DNA of 64,000 nucleotides from Thioclava sp. ES.031 (GCF_002563775.1 NZ_PDJO01000001.1:692001-756000); one strand, 5' to 3'; positions 1 to 9,249 are shown, numbered from the stretch's first letter. Program-made: numbers and translations. The notes: generated by a model not told the origin, from the sequence alone.

Positions 1-582
1 CCCGCGCGCCTGCCACAGCGCCGGCAATTCTTGATTGAGCCGTGCGCGCGTCAGCTCGTCCACCGCGCCGAAGGGCTCGTCGAGGAGCAGCAGCTGCGGA
101 TCGGTCGCGAGGCAACGTGCGATCGCCGCGCGCTGGCGCATCCCGCCCGAGAGATCCGCAGGGCGGCGATCCTCGAAGCCTGCAAGCCCCACGGTCGCGA
201 TCAGATCATCGACCTTCGCAGGGTCCGGCGCCATCCGCGCGAGCTTGCGTGCAAGCGCGATATTGCCGCGCACCGATCGCCATGGCAGCAGGGCCGCATC
301 CTGAAACGCGACCGACAGCCCGGCGCGGCGGCGCATTTCCAGCGGCGTCTCGACGCCGATGCGCACACGGCCCGCGCTTGGCGGGTCAAGCCCCGCGATC
401 AGCCGCAGCAGGGTCGATTTCCCGCAGCCCGACGGGCCGACGAAGGCGGTCGTCCGGCCGCCTTCGAGATGCAGGTCGATTAGGGCCAGCGCGTCGATCC
501 GTGCCGCACCCGTTCCGAAGCTTCGCGAAAGCCCCGAGCAGGTGATGCCCGGCGCTGTGTCGGGCGCGCGCTCAGCTGGCAT
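1..582 (-). CDS. ABC transporter ATP-binding protein, nitrate/taurine type (partial)
   Basis: The ATPase energises import by an ABC transporter of the NrtD/SsuB/TauB class at the inner face of the membrane. Visible in the 194 codons present: Walker A GPSGCGKST (residues 49-57), Q-loop AFQDA (92-96), signature LSGGMRQ (144-150) and Walker B LLLLDEP (164-170). The chosen ATG at 582 overlaps the last 11 bases of the upstream substrate-binding gene, as expected for translational coupling. The C-terminus runs off the left edge, and the permease gene is probably beyond it. The family is clear; the substrate is not. Confidence 0.9.
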   Translation of the reverse strand, partial: MPAERAPDTAPGITCSGLSRSFGTGAARIDALALIDLHLEGGRTTAFVGPSGCGKSTLLRLIAGLDPPSAGRVRIGVETPLEMRRRAGLSVAFQDAALLPWRSVRGNIALARKLARMAPDPAKVDDLIATVGLAGFEDRRPADLSGGMRQRAAIARCLATDPQLLLLDEPFGAVDELTRARLNQELPALWQARG

Positions 583-1564
583 GGATCTCTTCGAGGATCG
601 AGCGATCCCACAGATCCGCCATCACCGGCTTGTCCAGCAGCGCGAGCGTCTTGACGTTTTCCGCGATGCTCTCATCGGTGAACCAGCCGAAACCGTGTTC
701 ATCGGTGACGTCCGAGAACATCAGCGGCACCTGACGTTTCGCTTGCAGTTTCTGCGTCTCCAGATCGAGCCCCGCATCGGGGAACATCTTGACCGTCAGT
801 TCGGCCGCGGCATCGGTGTCCTTGTGATAATCGGCCCAGCCCCGGATCTCGCCGCGCAGCAATTCGACCAGTTCCTTGCGGCGATTGGCGAGGCTGTCCT
901 CGGTTGCGATATAGGTCTGCGATTGCACCGCATAGCCGAAATCGGCCATCAGCATCGTCACCGGATCGAGCCCCTTCATCGTCATCGCGACGGGCAGATC
1001 GGTGGCCCAGCACAGCAGGCAATCGACCTGACCAGCCACCAGAGGCGCCGCGTCATATTGCGTCGGTACCACTTCGATCGCGTCGAAATTCACGTCGTTG
1101 AGCGTGCAGAGCGCCTTGAGCACAGGCGTATTGGCCAGCGCCATGCCGATCTTCTTGCCCTCTAGATCCTTCGGTTCTCTCACCGGGTTCGCCGGCAGCG
1201 AGGCGATGGCGAAGGGGTTCTTCTGCATCGCGACGGCGATGATCTTGAAGGGCGCGCCCTGAGCGACCGCAGCGGCGGTATAATCGGCCGCCGAGATGCC
1301 GACGAGCGCGGTGCCCGAGACGACCGGCGGCTCGACCGGCGCGTTCGGCCCGCCCGGCGTGAGGCTCACGTCGAGACCCTGATCGGACCAGTAGCCCTTC
1401 GACTTCGCGATATAGCTGCCGCCGAACTGCACCGAATGCAGCCAGGACAGCTGCAGGTTAACGGTGCCTGCGGCGAGCACCGGGTGCAGCCCTAAACTCG
1501 TGGCGAGAACGCCGCCGGCGCCGGTCGCCAGAAATCCGCGGCGGGTAAGAGCGTTTCGTTTCAT
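572..1564 (-). CDS. ABC transporter substrate-binding protein, NMT1/THI5-like, Tat-exported
   Basis: Periplasmic solute-binding protein of the NMT1/THI5/SsuA fold, which delivers nitrate, sulfonates, riboflavin precursors or pyrimidine-like compounds to an importer. The start at 1564 gives a twin-arginine leader (RRGFLAT at residues 8-14, then a hydrophobic stretch ending near AAG) and has GAGGAA seven bases upstream. A longer in-frame start at 1594 would bury the leader. The mature protein begins VNLQLSWLHSVQFGG, typical of this family. It overlaps the ATPase gene downstream. The ligand is unknown. Confidence 0.88.
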   Translation of the reverse strand: MKRNALTRRGFLATGAGGVLATSLGLHPVLAAGTVNLQLSWLHSVQFGGSYIAKSKGYWSDQGLDVSLTPGGPNAPVEPPVVSGTALVGISAADYTAAAVAQGAPFKIIAVAMQKNPFAIASLPANPVREPKDLEGKKIGMALANTPVLKALCTLNDVNFDAIEVVPTQYDAAPLVAGQVDCLLCWATDLPVAMTMKGLDPVTMLMADFGYAVQSQTYIATEDSLANRRKELVELLRGEIRGWADYHKDTDAAAELTVKMFPDAGLDLETQKLQAKRQVPLMFSDVTDEHGFGWFTDESIAENVKTLALLDKPVMADLWDRSILEEIHAS

Positions 1565-1616
1565 GAAAAATTCCTCGCTATCCTTGCTGTTCAACTTAGC
1601 GCGTCCTGCGCGGGCT

Positions 1617-2492
1617 TCATTTTGCTTTTGACGTAGTTGCGGCGGCCGCGTCGCGACGCAGCAGCACCCAGCCGAGACCGGGCAGCGCCGAGGCGATCAG
1701 GGTCGCGCCGAAGGCGGTCGCGGCTGCAAGCCCCGCCTCGGGCGTTGCGCCCGCCAGCGGGAACAGCGCCGCAGCTGCCCCCTCGCGCCAGCCCCATCCG
1801 GCGATACTGAGCGGGATCACCATCGCGCTCAGGATAAGCGGCACGAGCGTCACGATCGCGCTCGGCGAAAGCTGCGTGCCGATCGCACGCGCGGCGAAGG
1901 CGAAGGCCAGAAGATTGCAGGTCACGATCGACAGCCCGAGCGCGATCTGGCGTGCCCGCACCTCGCGCCCCAGAAGCGCACGACGCAGCGGCGCGAGAAG
2001 CCGCGCCAAACGGTCCCAGCTGCGCGCGAGAAGCCACAGCGTCAGCGCGGCCCCCAAAAGCTCGAGCGCCCACACCAATCGTCCCGTCAGCAGCAGTGCA
2101 ACCAGAACCACCGCGGCCAGTGCGATCTGCCCCGCCAGCCGTTCGATCACGACGGCCTGGCTGGAACGCAAGAGATTGGCCGAGCGGCGCGCCCGCATCG
2201 CCCGGCCCGCATCCCCAAGCACCCCGCCGGGCAGGGTCTGGTTCACCAGCTGCGCGAGGTAATACTCCCCGATCGCCTCGCCCGTCTCAATCCGCTGCCC
2301 AAGCGCGCGCGCGGTGACCTGCCAGCGCAGCGCCGAGAGCACCGTCTGCAGATTGACCGCGATCCCCGCAAGGGCGAGCCAGCGCCAATCCGCCATGCGA
2401 AGATGCGACAATACGATGGTCGGATCGACGAAATAGAGCGTGACCGCCAGAACGGTCGCGACCGTGATCAACTTGAGAGCCAGACGCGTCAT
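1617..2492 (-). CDS. YbhN/lysylphosphatidylglycerol synthase transmembrane-family protein (UPF0104)
   Basis: Integral membrane protein of about 291 residues with many hydrophobic segments, resembling the flippase-like N-terminal half of MprF and the stand-alone YbhN/UPF0104 proteins. Start chosen at 2492 (MTRLALKLITVATVLA), which overlaps the stop of the upstream sulfatase-like gene in an ATGA junction; the longer frame to 2606 is unlikely. It is the third gene of a tightly overlapping cassette with the phosphatidyltransferase and the LTA-synthase-like enzyme. Inference: it may flip or sense a modified lipid made by those two enzymes. No aminoacyl-transferase domain is attached. Confidence 0.75.
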   Translation of the reverse strand: MTRLALKLITVATVLAVTLYFVDPTIVLSHLRMADWRWLALAGIAVNLQTVLSALRWQVTARALGQRIETGEAIGEYYLAQLVNQTLPGGVLGDAGRAMRARRSANLLRSSQAVVIERLAGQIALAAVVLVALLLTGRLVWALELLGAALTLWLLARSWDRLARLLAPLRRALLGREVRARQIALGLSIVTCNLLAFAFAARAIGTQLSPSAIVTLVPLILSAMVIPLSIAGWGWREGAAAALFPLAGATPEAGLAAATAFGATLIASALPGLGWVLLRRDAAAATTSKAK

Positions 2493-4111
2493 CCGCTTGC
2501 CTCCGACGGTTCTGCGCTGAGCGTCTTGATGAAGCGATCGCGGAAATCGCGCATCGGCCAGACCGGGGTCTGCGCATCGGGCACGAGCCCTTCGGTCCAG
2601 TTCCAACCGTCAAACAGGGCGACCAGATCGGGCGGGCCGATCAGGTGAACCGGCACGTCCCGGCTCTCGCTCTGGGCTACGAAAGAGGCGGGTTGGTGGT
2701 CGCCGAGAACGATCATCAGCGGGGGGTGGCGTGTTTGCCGTTCGGCAAAGGCCAGAATGGATTGCAGCGAATAGTCGATGGCTTTGCGATACTGGTCGCG
2801 CACCCGGTCGCGATCACGCCAGACGATTTTGGGCGGATCGCCGGAATTGGCCATCTCATTGAAAATCGTGCCGTTGCCGACCGTGTTCCAAGGCACGAGA
2901 TGCGGCACCGGGACCCAGGGTGCATGCGAGGACAGCAGCACGATCTGTGCAAGCAGCGGATCGTCGGGCCGACTGCGCGGCACGAGCCGGTCAAAGGCGG
3001 CAAGGGTGAACTGATCGGGCATCGTCACGAAGTTGAACGGATCGCCGCGATAGCCGAGATCGGCTGCGGCGAGGATGGTCTGGAACCCCTGTTTTGGCCC
3101 CTCGGGCCAGTCCATCGTAATGCCTGGCATTACCGCAATCGTCCGCAGTCCCGAGGCCGCGGCAAGATCGAACAGGGCCTTGCGGGGGCTCGCGAGCAAG
3201 GCCCGATAACGCGTCTGATCGGAAATCGTCAGCCCTGATTCCAGCGTGGAATGCGCAAGCCAGCTCTGCCCGCCCGCCGTGGGCGAGGTCAGCCAACCCG
3301 ACCGCATCGCCAAGCCGGCCTGTCTCAGGCGCGGCTCGGCGGCCTTGAGCGTGCCCAGATGCGTCGGTGCATAGAGCGGGTTGTCGAAGCTCGCGCGCCC
3401 GTAGCTCTCGATGAAGACGATCAGTACATCACGGCCCTGAAGCCGCGTGAAGAGATCGGTTGCGCCCGCGTAAGGGTCGGTTTGGGCTGCCGCATAAAAC
3501 AGCCGCAGGCTCCGCGTGGTCTCGACATAGCGGGTGAGGTGATACCCCGCGATCCGGGTCGTATCGGCGCGCCAGGGCCAACGCTTGAGTGCTGTTCCGG
3601 AAACCTGAAGTGCTACGGCAGCAATGCAAAGCGCCGCGCCAAGGCTTGCGCCCGCACGCCATCCGACCCCGCGCACGAGCCCCGTCCATTGTCCGCTTGC
3701 CCACCAGAGCGCGGTGATCAGGGCACCAAGTCCGACAATCAAGCCGATCCCGGCCAGCAGGGTCAGCGGCAGGCCGATCGTGCGTGCGGCAAGCCTCGGT
3801 CCAGCATCGAAAACGAAACTGTCGACCGCGAGATTGAACGGTCGGGAAAAGGCGATGAAGCTGCCGATATCGGCGATTTTCAGAAGCACCATCACCACCA
3901 GCGCGACCGCAAGCAGGGCTCGGATGGCGTTGGTCGCGCGCCATCCCCTAGACAGAACGGCGAGGCTCAGCAAGATCGCTGGCAGCTCGAGTGGGACGCG
4001 CAGAAATGTCTTGAGCACGAGGCCATCCGGGTAGTCCGGCAGCACCAGAGCGATCTGAAATACCCAAGCCGCGAGCAGCAGCCCCGCGATTTTACGCCCT
4101 GCGCTCATCAA
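2489..4111 (-). CDS. Membrane-anchored sulfatase / LTA-synthase-like phosphotransferase
   Basis: About 540 residues. The N-terminal third holds four or five hydrophobic helices. The rest is an alkaline-phosphatase-superfamily domain opening with DVLIVFIESYGRASF, where the ES(Y)G context resembles the nucleophile region of LtaS/OpgB/EptA-type enzymes, and ending with MIVLGDHQPA, a metal-binding GDH. Members transfer phosphoglycerol or phosphoethanolamine, or hydrolyse sulfate or phosphate esters, on the periplasmic side. The gene overlaps its neighbours by 4 bp on both sides, so it is co-translated with the CDP-alcohol phosphatidyltransferase and the YbhN-like gene. The substrate cannot be read from the sequence. 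Confidence 0.8.
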   Translation of the reverse strand: MMSAGRKIAGLLLAAWVFQIALVLPDYPDGLVLKTFLRVPLELPAILLSLAVLSRGWRATNAIRALLAVALVVMVLLKIADIGSFIAFSRPFNLAVDSFVFDAGPRLAARTIGLPLTLLAGIGLIVGLGALITALWWASGQWTGLVRGVGWRAGASLGAALCIAAVALQVSGTALKRWPWRADTTRIAGYHLTRYVETTRSLRLFYAAAQTDPYAGATDLFTRLQGRDVLIVFIESYGRASFDNPLYAPTHLGTLKAAEPRLRQAGLAMRSGWLTSPTAGGQSWLAHSTLESGLTISDQTRYRALLASPRKALFDLAAASGLRTIAVMPGITMDWPEGPKQGFQTILAAADLGYRGDPFNFVTMPDQFTLAAFDRLVPRSRPDDPLLAQIVLLSSHAPWVPVPHLVPWNTVGNGTIFNEMANSGDPPKIVWRDRDRVRDQYRKAIDYSLQSILAFAERQTRHPPLMIVLGDHQPASFVAQSESRDVPVHLIGPPDLVALFDGWNWTEGLVPDAQTPVWPMRDFRDRFIKTLSAEPSEASG

Positions 4112-4869
4112 GCGCGGGCCCGGGAGAGCCAGAGGATATCGGTCGCGAAAGACCAGGCGAGCGCGAGCGTGGCGGCGGCGGCGATGATCTGCGCGGGCAG
4201 GCCATCAACGCCGGGGATTGTCAGCACGATGAGTGCTGCGATCTGGACCACGCAGATCGTCTTGCGCCGGAAGCTCTCGGGCAGCGGGGCATTCAGCCAG
4301 GGAAGGGCCTGCGCCAGCGCAATGTAGATATAGCGCATCGAACCTAGCAGCAGGACCCAGGCCCCGACCGTGCCCGAGGCAAAGACAAGGACCGACAGCA
4401 CGAAGCCAAGCGCCGCATCGGTTTCCATGTCGAAGCGTGCGCCAATGCGCGACACCAGCGCAGTGCGGCGCGCCAGCCAGCCATCGAGCCCGTCCATCGC
4501 GAAGGCCAGTGTCGCGATCGCCGTGATCGACCAGGCAAGGATTTCCGTGGTCGGATCGCGCGCGAGAAGCGGGGCGAGCAAGGTTACGATCAGGGCGGCG
4601 CGCGAAAGCGTAACCACGTTGCACAGGCCCAGCCGGCCATGTGGGTAGGAGCGCCAGAAGGCGAGTGAAATTGCGATCGTTCCGAAGGCGACGGCGCTGA
4701 AGCTCAGGAAGGCAAGGGCGCCCCCCCAGGGCGCGATGATCGACGCCGCCACCAGTCCCAGCGGCAGCCCCAGCGATGCCATACGCAACGCCGCCCCCGA
4801 CGGACGGTCCGCGCGTGCCGCAGCCAGAAGGCGCTGAAACTGTTGTGGCGCGAGAGGCGACTGGATCAT
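4108..4869 (-). CDS. CDP-alcohol phosphatidyltransferase family protein
   Basis: Membrane enzyme that joins a CDP-activated lipid head group to an alcohol (as in PgsA or Pcs). The family signature is complete: D126-G-x-D129-G-x2-A133-R134-x8-G143-x3-D147-x3-D151. Several hydrophobic helices surround it. Start at 4869 (MIQSPLAPQQ) is preferred to a frame extending to 4983, because the extension is not membrane-like and would cross the divergent cytochrome gene. It is first in the three-gene cassette (4-bp overlap with the next gene). The head group is not predictable. Confidence 0.85.
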   Translation of the reverse strand: MIQSPLAPQQFQRLLAAARADRPSGAALRMASLGLPLGLVAASIIAPWGGALAFLSFSAVAFGTIAISLAFWRSYPHGRLGLCNVVTLSRAALIVTLLAPLLARDPTTEILAWSITAIATLAFAMDGLDGWLARRTALVSRIGARFDMETDAALGFVLSVLVFASGTVGAWVLLLGSMRYIYIALAQALPWLNAPLPESFRRKTICVVQIAALIVLTIPGVDGLPAQIIAAAATLALAWSFATDILWLSRARA

Positions 4870-4975
4870 GAAGACAACCCCGGCGTGACAATAGTTAAAG
4901 AAACGCAATGGCGCATGATATGGTTCATTATGGCAAGCGAATAGCCGAATAATTCGGAGAATCTGGGGGGCAAGC

Positions 4976-5539
4976 ATGCGCAAGACTCGACATGAGGAGA
5001 ATGCGGCATATTCGGCCCCGGCCCGCTGGCTGCACTGGAGCGTGGCGGTGCTTGTCCTCGGGTTGATCGCTGCGGGGCAGGTGATGATCGCCGAAGGGCT
5101 GGCGCCTTCGGTCCGGGATCTGCTTTACCTCTTTCACAAAAACGCGGGCGTAATCATCGGTGCGCTGATGCTGATCCGGCTTGGGTATCGGATCGCTCAT
5201 CCTCCGCCGCCGCTGCCCGCGACCACGCCGCACTGGCAGGCACGCGTCGCCCATGTGACACATGCGCTTCTCTATCTTCTGGTCTTCGTGATGGTGGTTT
5301 CGGGCTACACGCGCGTGCGCGCGGGCGGTTATCCGATCGAAGGGCTCGACGCTCTGGGCCTGCCGCGCCTCGTGGCAAAGGAGAAAGGGCTCGAAACGGC
5401 CGCGAAGGCGATTCATGCCTATGCGCGGCTTGGCCTGATTGCCCTGATCGCGCTGCATATCGGCGCAGCCTTCTATCATACGCTCTGGCTGCGCGACGGG
5501 CTTCTACGCCGGATGTGGCCGCGCCGTTCAGGCCAGTAG
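4976..5539 (+). CDS. Cytochrome b561 family protein
   Basis: A 187-residue four-helix membrane protein of the bacterial (YodB/CybB) cytochrome b561 type. It opens with ARWLHWSVAVLVLGL, carrying the first haem-ligand histidine, and has further histidines in FHKNAGV, VTHALLYLLVF and LIALHIGAAFYHTLW near helix ends, as expected for two b haems. Members oxidise quinol or dispose of superoxide and feed electrons to periplasmic partners. It starts about 100 bp from the divergent lipid cassette and its last 12 bp overlap the convergent hydrolase gene. Confidence 0.9.
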   Translation: MRKTRHEENAAYSAPARWLHWSVAVLVLGLIAAGQVMIAEGLAPSVRDLLYLFHKNAGVIIGALMLIRLGYRIAHPPPPLPATTPHWQARVAHVTHALLYLLVFVMVVSGYTRVRAGGYPIEGLDALGLPRLVAKEKGLETAAKAIHAYARLGLIALIALHIGAAFYHTLWLRDGLLRRMWPRRSGQ

Positions 5540-6277
5540 CACCTGCGCCGCCAGCGGCCGGTGATCCGAGGCCACGCGAATACCCGGCCCGTCGAGAACC
5601 CGCGCTTCGCGCACGGCAGCGGGCTGGTCGCTCAGGATCCGATCGAGCGGCAATAGGGGGCGGGTGGCGGGGAAGGTTCTGCGCACCGGGCCCGACAGGC
5701 GCAGCCCGACGAGCTTTTTCGAGAATGCCAGACCACCCCAGGGCCGCCACTCGTTCAGATCTCCCAGCACGATCGTCGGCATCTCCGGGCGCCGAAACAG
5801 GAACTGCCCGATCGTGCGCATTTGCGCGGCGCGCAGCATCTGCCCCAGCGAAAGATGGGTGGTCAGGATTCTCAGCGCCTTGCCATTCTTTCGTGTGTCC
5901 ACCACCACCGCGCCGCGATGGCAATGGCCGGGCAGGTCGAGGACATGGGTGGCGGTGATCTCGAAATCGGGATGGAGAAATAGGATGGCGCCCAGAAACC
6001 CATCGCTCTGCGGCCCCCAGCGCAGCGCCGCGTTGCTATGGATGGATCGAAGCCCGGTCTCGGCTTCGATCCTTTTGAGATCGAGAAGTCCTGCGTGTGG
6101 AGGTGTTTCCTCATCAGCCTCCTGCAAGGCGAGAACCTCCGGGCCGTGCGCGCAGACTTCCGATGCAAGCACGTCGACAATGCGTTCCGGATCGACGCGG
6201 TTGTCCTGCCCGCGTCCCCGATGGACATTCCATGTGACACACTCGAGGCCATGAGGTCGGAGTGTTTGCATGCGCAT
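5528..6277 (-). CDS. Endonuclease/exonuclease/phosphatase (EEP) family hydrolase
   Basis: About 250 residues with the EEP order of motifs: TWNVHRGRG near the N-terminus, LQEADEE (catalytic Glu), VLGDLNEWRPWG (catalytic Asp and Asn) and LSDQPAAV followed by VASDHRPLAAQV (catalytic Asp-His) near the C-terminus. Such proteins cleave phosphodiesters in nucleic acids or lipids. Start set at 6277 (MRMQTLRPHG); an upstream in-frame methionine at 6334 adds an unlikely basic leader. It converges on and overlaps the cytochrome b561 gene. No signal peptide is apparent, so it is probably cytoplasmic. Confidence 0.85.
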   Translation of the reverse strand: MRMQTLRPHGLECVTWNVHRGRGQDNRVDPERIVDVLASEVCAHGPEVLALQEADEETPPHAGLLDLKRIEAETGLRSIHSNAALRWGPQSDGFLGAILFLHPDFEITATHVLDLPGHCHRGAVVVDTRKNGKALRILTTHLSLGQMLRAAQMRTIGQFLFRRPEMPTIVLGDLNEWRPWGGLAFSKKLVGLRLSGPVRRTFPATRPLLPLDRILSDQPAAVREARVLDGPGIRVASDHRPLAAQVLLA

Positions 6278-6441
6278 CCCTACTTGTCCTGAATTTTCCT
6301 TTCGAACTATCGCCAGGCGCTCCGCCCTGCGCAAGCCAGGCCATTGCAGAGAAGTTGCATGAAGCTCATTTGCGCTCCACGGGGTGTCACGTGATTTGCA
6401 CCGGTGTTCCCGACACAGCTATCTGCCGGTTGTTCTCGCGA

Positions 6442-6461
6442 TGACCTGCCACGGGTCTTTC
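6442..6461 (+). repeat. 20-bp direct repeat, copy 1
   Basis: TGACCTGCCACGGGTCTTTC occurs here and again at 17501-17520, both in gene-poor DNA on the same strand. The flanks differ. An exact 20-mer is improbable by chance in 64 kb, so it is likely a remnant of a dispersed element; the element type is unknown. Confidence 0.6.
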
Positions 6462-6676
6462 GCCATTGACTGGCCCGTGCGAATGTCCCGGACATCGGAT
6501 CGGGATGCGCTTAAGGAGTTCGGGGGCTGGACCGGAAATTGCACCTGATCTCAGATTCATCGGCGCCTGACCGTCGTAAAGTAGGTCCCTCGTCCCCATA
6601 TAGATCAGACCGACGACAAGCATCCCGGTCCGACATGGACCAAGAGTTGACGTCGGGCGATAAAAGGATCGATGAC

Positions 6677-6814
6677 ATGTCCTTCAAGGACCTGACCACT
6701 CGGGCCGCTGCGGCGCTGAAGCCAACGCCCGAGAAGACCGCCAAGCCCCCTGCAGAGAAGAGCGAGCCCAAAGCCGCCAGTGAGGACGCGCCCGCGAAAT
6801 CCAAGACTTCGTGA
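6677..6814 (+). CDS. Small MSFKDL-type hypothetical protein
   Basis: A 45-residue protein beginning MSFKDLTTRAAAALK and continuing with a Lys/Pro/Glu/Ala-rich, probably disordered tail. The start at 6677 has AAAAGGA eight bases upstream. A longer frame from 6635 (MDQELTSGDK) is possible but lacks a better ribosome site. Small proteins with this opening occur in many Rhodobacterales, but I know of no function. It is followed at 76 bp by another uncharacterised gene on the same strand. Confidence 0.6.
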   Translation: MSFKDLTTRAAAALKPTPEKTAKPPAEKSEPKAASEDAPAKSKTS

Positions 6815-6889
6815 GACCTGAACAGGCCCGCGCCCCGCTCCTGACAAGGGGCGCGAGCCATTCGCTCATCATGTGAGAGGATTGCGCCG

Positions 6890-7402
6890 GTGGAAGAGTT
6901 TACACGCAAGACCATTGCGGTTTTTTCCCGCCCGTTCAGCCTTCCGGGATTTACCGAGACACTCCCGGCGGGAGAGTATGAGATCGAGACGGAGCTGGTC
7001 TCTCCTCCGGATCGGAAGGACCCCGAAACCTGGAAAGCGTCCGTTCTGGTGAAGCTGCATCCCAAGGCCTCGCATCCAGGGCTTGCGAGGACGCTGACGG
7101 TTTCTCTGGCCGATCTCGATCACGCGCGTGCCAAGGACAGGCTTACGGGCCGCGCCCTGTCGGACTTTTTCGTGGAAGAGATGCTTTCGGATCCGATGGT
7201 GCGCCTCGTCATGAAGGCTGATGGTGTCTCGGAGGCGCATCTGCGCCATCTCTACTCGGTATTCCGGTCGCCTGATCCCGATCTACCCGGACTGGAGCCC
7301 CTGACGGCCCCCGAAAGACGGCGCTACGAAGCGTCCATTCGGGCGGCAGAAAACGAAGGGATGCCGACGAGGCCGGAAACACGCGAGCCCTCGCAAGCTT
7401 GA
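6890..7402 (+). CDS. Hypothetical protein, 170 aa
   Basis: Starts with GTG preceded by AGAGGA. The N-terminal half (RPFSLPGFTETLPAGEYEIETE) reads like a small beta-rich domain, and the C-terminal half is helical and charged, with a segment DFFVEEMLSDPMVRLVMKADGVS. No signal peptide or membrane helix. Codon usage matches the chromosome. It lies between the 45-aa protein and the transglutaminase-like gene on the same strand and may be expressed with them. I do not recognise a characterised family. Confidence 0.7.
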   Translation: MEEFTRKTIAVFSRPFSLPGFTETLPAGEYEIETELVSPPDRKDPETWKASVLVKLHPKASHPGLARTLTVSLADLDHARAKDRLTGRALSDFFVEEMLSDPMVRLVMKADGVSEAHLRHLYSVFRSPDPDLPGLEPLTAPERRRYEASIRAAENEGMPTRPETREPSQA

Positions 7403-7535
7403 AACATAGCGCGGTATCCGTCAGGACCGCGAGAAATGAGAGGCTTAGCGAAGCGCCTGGCGGTCAGGCCGGCTCCATCGCGACACCGCTGACCGGCAAG
7501 GGCATAGGCGCGGGCGCCACTTTTTTCGGACCTTA

Positions 7536-8459
7536 TTGGAGCGCCATTTGGCCTGTCTCGACATCGTTCACACCACGACCTACCGATACCGGGGAGACGT
7601 CTCTCTCGGGCCGCACAGGTTGATGCTGCGCCCGCGTGAGACGCGCGAATTGCGGCTGCTCTCGCACGCACTTTCCATTACGCCGACGGCGCACATAACG
7701 TGGGCGCATGATGTGGCCGGCAACGCGATCGCCACCGCCGTGTTCGACGGTCAGACTGATCATCTGGCAATCGAAAGCCGCGCGTCCGTGGAGCTGACCG
7801 CGTCGGCCTGGCCGGTCTTTGCTATCGCTTCCTCGGCAGCCCAGTATCCTTTTCTCTACGCCGCGGACGACTGGACGGACTTGGGGGCGCTGACCACCCC
7901 GCAATACCAAGACCCCAAAGGCAGCCTTTCCCGCTGGGTCGAGGGCTTCGTCATGGCGCGCCCGACCGACACATTGTCTCTGTTGAAGGACATCAGCACC
8001 GGTGTGTTCACGCAGATTGCCTACCAGAGCCGGGACGACGAGGGCACCCAGTCGCCGACCGAAACCCTCGACCGAGGCTGGGGATCGTGCCGCGACTTCG
8101 CGGTCCTGCTTGCCGAGGCCGTCCGCCATCTCGGCTTCGGAGCCCGCATCGTCTCGGGATATCTCTTCAATCCCGAAATGAACCTTGTGGGGTCGGCTGG
8201 CTCAGGGGCGACCCACGCATGGGTCGAGATATTCGTCCCCGGTGCCGGATGGATCGCATTCGATCCGACAAATCGCAGCGTCGGGTCGCAGAACCTGATA
8301 CCGGTCGCGGTCGGTCGAGGCATCCATCAGGTCTCACCGATTTCGGGCAGCTTTTCAGGATATGGCAACGCGCTCTACGATCTCTCTGTTGAGGTCTCCG
8401 TTCAAAGCGGGCGGGCCGCCGTGTCCGTGGCGGAGGAGGTAGGTTTCGACGACCTGTGA
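7536..8459 (+). CDS. Transglutaminase-like cysteine protease family protein
   Basis: A 307-residue protein with an N-terminal beta domain ([19 protein letters not shown]) followed by a transglutaminase core. The catalytic triad is visible: C185 in [10 protein letters not shown]227 in THAWVEIF and D243 in FDPTN. Bacterial members are usually cytoplasmic peptidases or amidases, often next to ATP-grasp and circularly permuted ATP-grasp genes, which are absent here. The start is uncertain: the annotated TTG at 7536 lacks a strong ribosome site, and a TTG at 7548 is also possible. Confidence 0.85.
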   Translation: MERHLACLDIVHTTTYRYRGDVSLGPHRLMLRPRETRELRLLSHALSITPTAHITWAHDVAGNAIATAVFDGQTDHLAIESRASVELTASAWPVFAIASSAAQYPFLYAADDWTDLGALTTPQYQDPKGSLSRWVEGFVMARPTDTLSLLKDISTGVFTQIAYQSRDDEGTQSPTETLDRGWGSCRDFAVLLAEAVRHLGFGARIVSGYLFNPEMNLVGSAGSGATHAWVEIFVPGAGWIAFDPTNRSVGSQNLIPVAVGRGIHQVSPISGSFSGYGNALYDLSVEVSVQSGRAAVSVAEEVGFDDL

Positions 8460-8569
8460 AGGCGTTAATCAGATGATGCGCGTTTTGTGGGTTCAATCGC
8501 TCGTGCGGCTGCGCAAAGCGTGTTGGAGCCGACATTCTCAGAGTGTTCCAGTGGCTCAATTCCAGGCGG

Positions 8570-8776
8570 TCAGTCGCGATGGAAGTCGATATTTCCGAAT
8601 TCCTTCCGGCTGCGCTTTTTGACAGCTTGAATACAATCTTCCGGCACATCGCACGTGAATCCGCCTGGTCCGCTAATAGTGACGAAGCCATCCCGTGCGC
8701 GTCCTTCAAATCGGAAGATCGTTTTTTCTGCGCCAGTCACGAATACGCCTTGGCCGAGCTGAATTGGGTCTTCCAT
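8570..8776 (-). CDS. Small hypothetical protein, 68 aa
   Basis: Starts at ATG 8776 with GGGAGA nine bases upstream. The sequence begins MEDPIQLGQGVFVTGAEKTI and alternates hydrophobic and polar residues with glycine turns (FVTISGPGGFTCDVPED), suggesting a small beta-sheet protein with a short basic tail. An open frame on the opposite strand over the same bases lacks a good ribosome site and has poorer composition. Function unknown. Confidence 0.6.
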   Translation of the reverse strand: MEDPIQLGQGVFVTGAEKTIFRFEGRARDGFVTISGPGGFTCDVPEDCIQAVKKRSRKEFGNIDFHRD

Positions 8777-8919
8777 TTCTAATCTCCCTGTAGTGTCCGC
8801 ACTTCGAGGCAGTTAATGAAACGAGCCGCCATACTACTACAAGGCAGGTGACCTGTTCCCCTGAAATGTCCTCGTTTTGAGGTTAGTCTTTTCTCCAAAG
8901 GGGGAGAGGCGCATTGTGT

Positions 8920-9249
8920 TCATGGCCGTTTCATTGCTGCCAGGACACGCGTCTGAAGTTCCGGTGGCAGGCTGTCTAGCGCGCGGGCAATCGTAACGAG
9001 ATCCTGTCGCGCAGCATGCAGCTGGTCAAGGAGCGAGATCACGATAGCCAGCGCCGTTTCGTCGAGGTCAAGATCATGGGAAAGATCGCACAATAACTCC
9101 AATCGCGCGATGTCGACGCGGCGGAAAACATAGCCGGTGTCACTCTTTTCCGGTCGGACGAGCTCGCCTTCGACATAGCTCAAAAGCTGACTTCGTGTGA
9201 GCCGGGTGACGTTGGAGATCACGTCCTCTTCGGAAAAACTGTCCGTCAT
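8920..9249 (-). CDS. cbpM: CbpM-like chaperone modulator
   Basis: A 109-residue, mostly helical protein of the CbpM/MerR-like fold (LTRSQLLSYVEGELVRPEKS, then DIARLELLCDLSHDLDLDE). In the known system CbpM binds the J-domain of CbpA and inhibits its co-chaperone and DNA-binding activities. The start overlaps the stop of the preceding DnaJ-type gene by 4 bp, giving the standard cbpA-cbpM order. The context makes the assignment firm. Confidence 0.85.
   Translation of the reverse strand: MTDSFSEEDVISNVTRLTRSQLLSYVEGELVRPEKSDTGYVFRRVDIARLELLCDLSHDLDLDETALAIVISLLDQLHAARQDLVTIARALDSLPPELQTRVLAAMKRP

Noticed and set aside
3251..4327. 358-codon plus-strand frame opposite the sulfatase-like gene
   Set aside because: Antisense artefact: low hydrophobic content and no domain, while the minus strand encodes a membrane enzyme.
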